From: Lactococcus protaetiae
Lineage (GTDB): Bacteria > Bacillota > Bacilli > Lactobacillales > Streptococcaceae
Assembly (NCBI RefSeq): GCF_006965445.1
Contig: NZ_CP041356.1
Span: forward strand, 2,170,001-2,234,000
Reading direction: 5' to 3'
DNA: 64,000 nucleotides
Under the pieces are notes generated by a model. It was not told the DNA's origin, ran no database searches, and worked only from the letters and a program-made list of their open reading frames with translations. Each line of letters begins with the position of its first letter. Position 1 is the stretch's first letter. This document shows positions 56,615-64,000 of this stretch, in pieces. The position numbers and the translations under genes were made by a program.

Positions 56615-56899
56615 TTAAAGTTCAAACTGGCGAACATCAGAATATTCAGGCTTACTATCAAACTCTTTTAAGGCAAATGGGCATAACGGATAGAGTTTTC
56701 TTCCCTCACGTCGTGCCTTTTCAACCCCTTTTTCCACAAGCTTTCCAGCTAAACCTTGTCCTCTGTAATCAGAATCAACTAAAGTATGGTTCACAATGAA
56801 ATAAGAATCACGATCTAACCAAGTCATTTCTCCGATTTCTTTTGTTCCATCCAATAGAACAAATCGATGTTTTTCCTCTTTAAATTCCATCTTAGTCAT
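56615..56899 (-). CDS. YjdJ-like GNAT-type acetyltransferase
   Basis: A 94-residue minimal GNAT protein. The acetyl-CoA loop is SDYRGQGLAGKLVEKGVEKARREGRK (near residues 42-67), followed by LYPLCPFALKEF typical of the YjdJ (acetyltransf_CG) group. It overlaps the upstream Fe-S protein by 8 bases. E. coli has the same neighbours as yjdI-yjdJ, so the two likely act together. Substrate unknown. Confidence 0.82.
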   Translation of the reverse strand: MTKMEFKEEKHRFVLLDGTKEIGEMTWLDRDSYFIVNHTLVDSDYRGQGLAGKLVEKGVEKARREGRKLYPLCPFALKEFDSKPEYSDVRQFEL

Positions 56900-57161
56900 C
56901 CTTTCTGATAAATTTTAGTGCACCACTTGGGCAGGTGTTTATAATTTCTGCATTACGCTGAGCTGTTTCATTATCCGCAATAATCCAAGGTCTTCGTCCT
57001 ACCTCATAGACATCCGCCGAGCCTCTGACACAGAATCCTGCATGCTGACAGACTGACTGATTATAAAAAATATCAATATCTTCTCCTGAATATTTTTTAT
57101 ATCCTCCTGCAATCAATTCTTCCTCTGTTACTTTTTGGTTCTTCAAAAGAGTTCCATCCAT
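56892..57161 (-). CDS. YjdI-like 4Fe-4S mono-cluster (DUF1271) protein
   Basis: An 89-residue ferredoxin-like protein. The conserved Cys lie in SVCQHAGFCVRGSADVYEVGRRPWI and NTCPSGAL. The usual ferredoxin spacing is altered, as in the YjdI/Fer4_19 family. Overlaps the GNAT gene downstream. GGAGG precedes the ATG. Redox partner unknown. Confidence 0.82.
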   Translation of the reverse strand: MDGTLLKNQKVTEEELIAGGYKKYSGEDIDIFYNQSVCQHAGFCVRGSADVYEVGRRPWIIADNETAQRNAEIINTCPSGALKFIRKDD

Positions 57162-57231
57162 AGATTACACCTCCTTCTTCACATTTTAGACTAATTTGGT
57201 GAACTTTGCAATGCACATTTATCAACAAAAG

Positions 57232-58317
57232 TTATTTCCCCAAAATCTCAAACATTTTGATCTGCGGTCCAGCAAGAGGAATTGCTGACAAATCTGTCAG
57301 CCACATTTTATCTGCTGACAGAAAATTTTCTGCGACTTCAAATTTTTCTTCAGGTACTGCTTTCATTATTGCAATATGCCATTTCTGATGAGAAAAAATA
57401 TGCGTAAAATTTCCGATATATTCTGTTTTGGAAATCGTTTCTGGTAAGTCTGGAAGTTTACTGACAGCTCCATCAGTAATGACTTGCCCAAATTCATTTT
57501 CTGTCAGTACTGACAAAGGAAATGTCCACATATCAGCAAGCAGACCCGTCGCAGGGCGCTTTTCTAAATAATACTCTCCTAAAGAATTTTGCAATGCAAC
57601 GGCTACAAAGTACAAATCTTTTTGCTTCAGCTTTTTTGTTTTCACTGGAAAATTTAAAGGAGTGCCGTGTGCATAGGCTTCACAATAAATTCTAATCGGG
57701 CACACTTCACATTTCGCAACTTTAGGCGTGCAAACTTTTGAGCCCAAATCCATCAACGCTTGATTAAAATCACCTGGTCTGTCAGCACTGATTAATTTTC
57801 GTAAATGCTGATCAAAAATTTTCCGCGAACCACTTTTAGAAATATCATCTGTCAGCTCAAAAAGACGACTTGTTACTCGCATCAAATTACCATCAATTGC
57901 AGGTTCTGCCAAGCTAAACGAAATAGAAGCAATCGCAGCTGCTGTGTATGGTCCAACGCCTTTCAATGACAGAATATCTGTCAGTACTGATGGAAATATT
58001 CCCTCAAGCTCTGTCATAATCTGCTGTGCTGCCAGCTTTAGATTTCTCGCCCTTGAATAATATCCTAAGCCCTCCCAGAGCTTCAATAACTCTGCATCAT
58101 CAGCTACTGCAAGAGTGGCTACATCTGGATATTTTTTCATAAAACGTTCATAATAAGGCATCACAGTTTCTACTTGTGTTTGTTGTGACATTATCTCAGA
58201 AATCCAGATATTATAAGGATTTGTCGTTTCTCGCCAAGGTAATGGCTTTTTATTTTCATCATACCAAGCTAACAAATTCTCATTAAACTTTTTTATATTT
58301 TTTTCTGACAGATTCAT
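57232..58317 (-). CDS. mutY: A/G-specific adenine DNA glycosylase MutY
   Basis: A 361-residue base-excision enzyme that removes A opposite 8-oxoG. IMSQQTQVETVMPYYERF, the helix-hairpin-helix LKGVGPYTAAAIASI, the catalytic Asp in EPAIDGNLMRV, the 4Fe-4S cysteines CTPKVAKCEVCPIRIYC, and a NUDIX-like C-terminal domain. TGT-TATAAT at 58325-58330 lies seven bases before the ATG with no Shine-Dalgarno: leaderless candidate. Two copies of the CTGTCAGTACTGA word lie in the coding region (57501-57516, 57978-57992). Confidence 0.95.
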   Translation of the reverse strand: MNLSEKNIKKFNENLLAWYDENKKPLPWRETTNPYNIWISEIMSQQTQVETVMPYYERFMKKYPDVATLAVADDAELLKLWEGLGYYSRARNLKLAAQQIMTELEGIFPSVLTDILSLKGVGPYTAAAIASISFSLAEPAIDGNLMRVTSRLFELTDDISKSGSRKIFDQHLRKLISADRPGDFNQALMDLGSKVCTPKVAKCEVCPIRIYCEAYAHGTPLNFPVKTKKLKQKDLYFVAVALQNSLGEYYLEKRPATGLLADMWTFPLSVLTENEFGQVITDGAVSKLPDLPETISKTEYIGNFTHIFSHQKWHIAIMKAVPEEKFEVAENFLSADKMWLTDLSAIPLAGPQIKMFEILGK

Positions 58318-58324
58318 AAAGTTA

Positions 58325-58370
58325 ATTATAACAAATCTTTTAATAAAAAATCAGCTTTCCAAGCTGATTT
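58325..58370 (-). promoter_or_regulatory. mutY extended -10 with upstream uvrC terminator
   Basis: Minus-strand AATCAGCTT-gga-AAGCTGATT followed by TTTT (58344-58370) and then TGTTATAAT, seven bases before the mutY ATG. The same fused terminator-promoter layout as at ispA. Confidence 0.6.
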
Positions 58371-58380
58371 TCATTTTCGT

Positions 58381-58733
58381 CTTGCCAACTTTGCTGGATT
58401 GCGATTTGAACTTCGACTTTATAGGATAGCCGTTGGCGCTTCAGCGCTTACGGATATGCTAGTTGTTTCACCTAGTCGGTTGCCACTGCGACTAGGTGCT
58501 TTGCCTTTTGCTCTTGCAAGCTTTGCTTGCTAAGCAAACGGACAGCGGAGCAACGAAGTTGCGTAGACCGTTCGCAGAACGGTGTGCGAAGCACGTAGCA
58601 TCGTAGCGAACCATTTCGCCTTGCTGCTTTAGCTGTGTTTAGAGCGAATGGATACCCGTGGTGCATCGACAGCGTAACCCGAAAGGGTGGAGAATAGCAC
58701 ATAATTACTTCAATAAATCTTGACTTCATTGGT
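58381..58733. repeat. Hairpin-mosaic repeat, copy R13 (mainly inverted)
   Basis: About 350 bp: gattgcgatttgaac, ctataggatagccgtt, ggcgcttcagcgctta, cttgcaagctttgcttgc, gcagaacggtgtgcgaagcacgtagc and atggatacccgtggtgcatcgacagcg. The right end caataaatcttgacttcatt overlaps the uvrC stop codon. Confidence 0.85.
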
Positions 58734-60533
58734 TGCTAATAGGAGTTTCAGTATCTTTCATGCTATTTGCCAAAGTGCTCTTTACTCGCTCTGCAACTTC
58801 ATAAGGTACGCCAGCTTCTGCTACTTCCTGTACTGTTGCTTCTTCAATTGCCTTTAAATTTTTAAAATTCATTAACAATTTCTGTTTACGTTTTGGACCA
58901 AGTCCTGCAATTCCGTCTAATCTACTAGAAAAAGTATTTTTACCACGGAGTTGTCTATGAAAAGTTATCGCAAAGCGGTGAACTTCATCTTGAATTCGAG
59001 TCAAAAGGAAAAACTCCTGCGATTGTCGAGATAAAGGAACTACCATAAGTGGATCTCCAAAAAGCAATTCACTTGTTTGGTGCTTGTCATTTTTCTGCAT
59101 CCCAGCAACAGGAATTTGCTCCAAGCCCAACTCTCGTAAAACTTGTTTAGCAATATTAACTTGACCGCTCCCTCCATCCATCGCAATTAAATCAGGAAGT
59201 TCTGTTCCTTCACGCAAAGCACGACTATATCTACGTGTCATCACTTCTCGCATAGAAGCATAGTCGTCTGCACCGACCACTGTTTTAATCTTATACTTTC
59301 GATAATCCTTCTTAGAGGGCTTTCCATCAATAAATACCACCATTGCGGAAACAGGCGAAGTCCCATAATATTGGAATTATCAAAACTTTCGATTCTTCTA
59401 GGCTTCGGAATACCAAGAATTTTTCCTAGATTTTCTACCGCACCAGTTGTTTTCAAAATATCACGCTCAGCAACATCAAATTTCAATTGTAATTGTGTTT
59501 GTGCATTTTTTGTGGCCATATTGACCAGCTGTTTCTTCTCGCCCCGACTTGGCTGGATAATTTTTGCAGCAACTACTGCCTCAACTGATTCCTTATCAAT
59601 ATTTTTAGGAATAAAAACTTCTTTTGGTAGCATATGGTTATTTTCTTGGTAAAACTGACCAATATAAGTTAGAAAATCTTCTTCGGCATCATTGTAATAT
59701 GGAAACATATTAACATCGCGCTGAATGAGTTTACCCTGTCTGACAAAAAAGACTTGCACACACATCCACCCTTTATCTACATAGTAGCCAAAGACATCGC
59801 GGTCTTTAAGGTCATGATTCATCACACGTTGCTTCGTTCTCAATGTTCCAATTGACTTGATAACATCTCGATATTCAGCGGCTTGCTCAAACTCCATTTT
59901 ACCCGATGCAGTGAGCATTTTCTCTTCAAGTTCATTTATAATTTTCTTGTCATCGCCCGTCAAAAATTCTTTGACTTCCTGTGTCATATCCTTATACACT
60001 TGTGGATTCACATGATTTACTACAGGACAAAGACATTGATGAATATGAAAATAAAAACATACTTTTTTCTCATTTAATCCGCATTTTCGAAATGGAAAAA
60101 TTCTGTCTAGCAAACGTTTAACTTCATTTGCCGCCTTAACATCCGGATAAGGTCCAAAATAAGTTGCACCATCCTTCTGCACTCGTCGTACAACAATTAA
60201 CCGAGGATATTTTTCATTAGTGATTTTCAAAAAAGGATAGTACTTGTCATCCTTAAGCATAATATTATACTTAGGTTTATAACGTTGTATAAGATTGATT
60301 TCAAGCACTAGTGATTCAATATTGGAGCCAACTACAATCCACTCTAAATCTTCAATCTCAGAAACTAATAATTCTGTCTTTGTATTATGTGAGCCATGAA
60401 AATACGACCGTACTCTATTTTTAAGATTTTTAGCCTTACCAACATAAATGACCGTTCCATTTTTATCTTTATGTAAATAACAACCTGGACTATCAGGCAA
60501 TAGTTCCAATTTTGCTTTTATCGTTTGATTCAT
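58726..60533 (-). CDS. uvrC: UvrABC excinuclease subunit C (frameshifted)
   Basis: Restored length about 601 residues. N-terminal GIY-YIG nuclease ([25 protein letters not shown] at residues 15-39), central UVR region, RNaseH-like C-terminal nuclease (SFDNSNIMG...; IAMDGGSGQ) and tandem HhH ([16 protein letters not shown]). The frame breaks at CCC 59362-59364; one added C gives [20 protein letters not shown]. The TGA stop is the edge of repeat R13. TGA-TATAAT at 60541-60546 lies seven bases before the ATG, so a leaderless mRNA is likely. The break is probably a sequence error. Confidence 0.93.
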
Positions 60534-60540
60534 AGAATCT

Positions 60541-60549
60541 ATTATATCA
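60541..60549 (-). promoter_or_regulatory. uvrC extended -10
   Basis: TGA-TATAAT on the minus strand, seven bases before the uvrC ATG at 60533. Confidence 0.55.
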
Positions 60550-60571
60550 AATTTGTCCAGTTTAGCGATAC

Positions 60572-60595
60572 AAAAAAAGACGCTCTCGCGTCTTC
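60572..60595 (-). terminator. rpsA terminator
   Basis: Minus-strand AAGACGC-gaga-GCGTCTT followed by TTTTT, about 25 bases after the rpsA stop. Confidence 0.85.
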
Positions 60596-60619
60596 TTGAG
60601 GATATTTTTAAACTTTTTA

Positions 60620-61846
60620 TTACAAATCGTTAATATCGAAGTCTTCGCCGAGGAAGTCAGCAAGTGAGAAGCCTTCTTGTGTTTCTGGCAATTCATATGA
60701 AGGTTTAGCCGCTTTACGTGGTGCGCGTGGTTTGCGTTCACGTTTTTCACCGTCATTGTCGTTATTACGAGCTGGACGAGCTGGTGCTTCTTCAAGTGCT
60801 TTGATAGAAAGTGAGATACGTTCTTCTTCAGGTTTCACGTCAAGAACTTTTACGTTCACAACTTGACCAACTTTAAGAACGTCTTTTGGATTTTCAACGC
60901 GTTCCCAAGAAATTTGTGAAACGTGAACAAGTCCTTCAACACCTGGATAAAGTTCAACGAATGCACCGAAATCAGTCAAGCGTTTAACAGTACCTTCAAC
61001 AGTTGAACCAACTGGAGCTTTTTCTTCAACTTGTTCCCATGGTCCAGGTTGAGTAGCTTTAAGTGAAAGTGAAAGACGACCAGCTTCTGGATCAAGTTTC
61101 AAAATTTTAACGTTAACAACATCACCAGGTTTAACTGCATCTGATGGGCGTTTGATACGGCTATGGCTCAATTCAGAAACGTGAACCAATCCATCAATAC
61201 CACCAAGGTCAACAAAGGCACCAAAGTTAGTTACGCGTGAAACGGTACCTTCAACGATATCACCTTCTTGAAGTTGTGCAAAAGCTTCTTTACGAGCTTC
61301 GATTGCTTCAGCTTCAACTACAGCACGACGGCTAAGGATGAAACGGTTTTCTGAAGCGTTAACTTCGATGATTTTAGCTTCAATTTCTTCGCCGACAAAT
61401 TTCTTAGTGTCTTTTACAAAGTAAGTGTCAATCATAGATGCAGGGATAAATCCACGTACACCGTTATAATCTACTGAAAGTCCGCCTTTAACGTCTTTAG
61501 TAACTTTAACTGTTACAATTTCGCCTTCTTTGCCTTCCAATTGAGTCCAAGCTTTACGAGCTTCAAGACGTTTCAATGAAAGGAGATATACGTTTGCACC
61601 CTCTGCTTCTTTACCAACGATTTGTTTAATTACGAGTAAGTCAAGAACATCACCAGGTTTAACGAATGTATTGATATCAGCATCGCGGTCGTTAGTGATT
61701 TCGCGAAGTGTAAGGACACCTTCGACACCAGTTCCTACGATAGCAACAGTTGCTTGCCCGTTTTCAACTGTAAGGATTTCGCCCTTAACGACGTCGCGTA
61801 CTTTAACGTCTCCAACGCTGTTTAATAGTGTTTCAAATTCGTTCAT
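60620..61846 (-). CDS. rpsA: 30S ribosomal protein S1
   Basis: A 408-residue protein with four S1 RNA-binding domains (about residues 15-90, 105-170, 190-260 and 275-345; the last two contain [19 protein letters not shown] and [20 protein letters not shown]). A charged linker ([11 protein letters not shown]-like) and an acidic tail follow. The four-domain form is usual in Firmicutes. The ATG at 61846 (MNEFETLL) is preferred to 61882; GGAGG lies 14 bases upstream. TGT-TATAAT at 61898-61903 gives a leader of about 45 bases. Confidence 0.95.
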   Translation of the reverse strand: MNEFETLLNSVGDVKVRDVVKGEILTVENGQATVAIVGTGVEGVLTLREITNDRDADINTFVKPGDVLDLLVIKQIVGKEAEGANVYLLSLKRLEARKAWTQLEGKEGEIVTVKVTKDVKGGLSVDYNGVRGFIPASMIDTYFVKDTKKFVGEEIEAKIIEVNASENRFILSRRAVVEAEAIEARKEAFAQLQEGDIVEGTVSRVTNFGAFVDLGGIDGLVHVSELSHSRIKRPSDAVKPGDVVNVKILKLDPEAGRLSLSLKATQPGPWEQVEEKAPVGSTVEGTVKRLTDFGAFVELYPGVEGLVHVSQISWERVENPKDVLKVGQVVNVKVLDVKPEEERISLSIKALEEAPARPARNNDNDGEKRERKPRAPRKAAKPSYELPETQEGFSLADFLGEDFDINDL

Positions 61847-61897
61847 TTGTAAAAAAAATTCCTCCAACAATTTGGCTGGCACACAGCCTTATGAAGT

Positions 61898-61906
61898 ATT
61901 ATAACA
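61898..61906 (-). promoter_or_regulatory. rpsA extended -10
   Basis: TGT-TATAAT on the minus strand about 50 bases before the rpsA start; no clear -35. Confidence 0.5.
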
Positions 61907-62005
61907 TAAAAAATCGCATAGGGAAAGCATTTTCCTTATTTTATTGTAAATTTTATTATAATAAGTATATTATGATTTTTCTCCTATTGAAAATAGGGCA
62001 AAAAT

Positions 62006-62554
62006 CTACAATTCTTTGCGATAACATACGTTATCTTTTAATTCTTCTTCGCTTAATATTGTTTGCGAAAATAATAGTCTATCTCTGGTTTGGTCACTTG
62101 GATCATGTGAACCAGAATAGTCAATCTCACCTGTCTTGGTTCTCACTGGAATAACCACTCCCTTGGGATAAAAATAGAGCTGAGCAGTGTTGCGATGGGA
62201 GTTTTCAGATTGCGTTTTCAAATAAGGGATATCTTCCACCGTTCGACCACCAAAACTTAAGAAATATCGCCTTTCTTTTACAAGAAGTATTCCCCCATCT
62301 ACCGTCAATCCAGAGAGCGTTTTTTTCGCATCATTTTTCCAAACCCCTTGTAAAGCTGAATAATTACCATTTTCTAATTGTTTGTATTCTAATTCTCGAA
62401 TCTCATCATCTGTGTAATCAACTCTATGGATGAGAGGATTATGAGAAGAACTTTCTACTTTTTTGGTTTGTTTATTATTTACAACAACTCCTAAAACGCT
62501 CGGAATCATCACTATTAGTCCTATCATTAAAATGATTTTTACTATTATTTTCAT
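62006..62554 (-). CDS. Exported or membrane-anchored DUF6287-like protein
   Basis: A 182-residue protein with an N-terminal hydrophobic segment (residues 4-24, no lipobox Cys). The exported part has YTDDEIRELEYKQLENGNYSALQGVWKNDAKKTL and DYSGSHDPSDQTRDRLLFSQTILS, which resemble streptococcal DUF6287 surface proteins. Function unknown. AAAGGAAAG precedes the ATG. It lies upstream of rpsA with about 100 bases between. Confidence 0.65.
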   Translation of the reverse strand: MKIIVKIILMIGLIVMIPSVLGVVVNNKQTKKVESSSHNPLIHRVDYTDDEIRELEYKQLENGNYSALQGVWKNDAKKTLSGLTVDGGILLVKERRYFLSFGGRTVEDIPYLKTQSENSHRNTAQLYFYPKGVVIPVRTKTGEIDYSGSHDPSDQTRDRLLFSQTILSEEELKDNVCYRKEL

Positions 62555-62636
62555 TATTTACTTTCCTTTAACATTAGAAATAAATTATAAAATAATTATA
62601 ACATCATCATTTTTGATTTCCTAATAAAATCTTTTA

Positions 62637-62710
62637 GAGTTTTTATCAAAACAAGTGCTATCTCCGCTTAGCGAGGATGGTAAGCCTTGAATTTAGTCTC
62701 GACTTCATTA
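62637..62710. repeat. Short hairpin-mosaic remnant, R14
   Basis: TTTTATCAAAACAAGTGCTATCTCCGCTTAGCG followed directly by gaatttagtctcgacttcatt: both ends kept, interior almost lost. Confidence 0.65.
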
Positions 62711-62717
62711 AAGCGTC

Positions 62718-62750
62718 AAAAAATCCGAAGCCTTTAGAACTTCGGATTTT
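62718..62750 (-). terminator. mnmA terminator
   Basis: Minus-strand AAATCCGAAG-ttctaaagg-CTTCGGATTT followed by TTTTGA, 12 bases after the mnmA stop. Confidence 0.85.
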
Positions 62751-62761
62751 ATTCTTTTGAT

Positions 62762-63889
<1,128 letters not shown>

Positions 63890-63922
63890 TCACCATCTCT
63901 TTCTATTTTGATTTTACAAAAT

Positions 63923-63985
63923 ATCAGTTGAAGGCTGACTTTTGTGGTAACTTTCAGTTGAAGGCTGAAGTTAATAGGTAACTGA
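63923..63985. repeat. Two-copy 30-bp direct repeat upstream of mnmA
   Basis: CAGTTGAAGGCTGA occurs at 63925 and 63955 followed each time by a related ...GGTAACT end. Position suggests a duplicated regulatory or terminator-derived segment. Confidence 0.5.
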
Positions 63986-64000
63986 TTAATTATAATTGAT

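Noticed and set aside
2284-58733. CRISPR array or BOX/RUP elements as an explanation of the repeats
   Set aside because: There is no regular repeat-spacer spacing and no cas gene; the words do not match the BOX or RUP elements I know from pneumococci.

Overview
The window looks like chromosome of a low-GC Gram-positive coccus of the Streptococcaceae, most probably Lactococcus or a close relative. Grounds: a YhgE/Pip phage-infection protein, a LiaF/LiaS (CesS-like) envelope stress pair, more than one Spx-family protein, PepV dipeptidase, an Rgg regulator, and the order rsmH-ftsL-pbpX-mraY without mraZ. This is inference from gene content; no species call is made. Almost everything is on the minus strand. 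Plus-strand genes are a TetR regulator, a small HicB-like ORF, a TMEM175 channel, one RpiR regulator and a copper ATPase.

Layout. 0-9 kb: liaF-liaS, a SufT/DUF59 protein, yhgE with a divergent TetR regulator, an esterase, small ORFs, a TMEM175 channel and rplS. 9-14 kb: an operon of a small membrane protein, a cysteine-less Spx-like protein and a small alarmone synthetase, then an ABC exporter with odd low-complexity loops. 14-26 kb: cell-wall/division genes (mraY, pbpX, ftsL, rsmH), two DUF805 proteins, recN, argR, tlyA, ispA. 26-29 kb: an MFS transporter and an Rgg regulator. 29.3-44 kb: a carbohydrate locus with glycerate kinase, two GH38 alpha-mannosidases, two fructose-type PTS EIIABC permeases, a GH13 phosphorylase-like enzyme and two RpiR regulators. 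It resembles E. coli mannosylglycerate use (mngA/mngB), enlarged and partly duplicated. 44-64 kb: xseB, xseA, small membrane proteins, folD, copB with a cop box, a flavin disulfide reductase, Spx, alr, acpS, pepV, a yjdJ/yjdI-like pair, mutY, uvrC, rpsA, an exported protein and mnmA.

Three layers of structure are not explained by genes. First, a family of hairpin-rich intergenic repeats (about 70-570 bp, some 14 copies or remnants) lies between genes, splits normally compact gene pairs (ftsL/rsmH, ABC ATPase/permease, xseA/xseB) and in three places supplies the stop codon of the upstream gene. Second, a 16-bp palindrome, CTGTCAGTACTGACAG and close variants, recurs inside conserved coding sequences; its half-sites also form terminators. 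Third, nine genes have an extended -10 box 6-8 nt before the ATG and no Shine-Dalgarno, suggesting leaderless mRNAs.

Caution on sequence quality: nine genes, including the presumably essential pbpX, carry single-base frameshifts, ten events in all. Every one is repaired by adding one G or C to a short G/C run. This points to homopolymer errors in the assembly rather than real gene decay.
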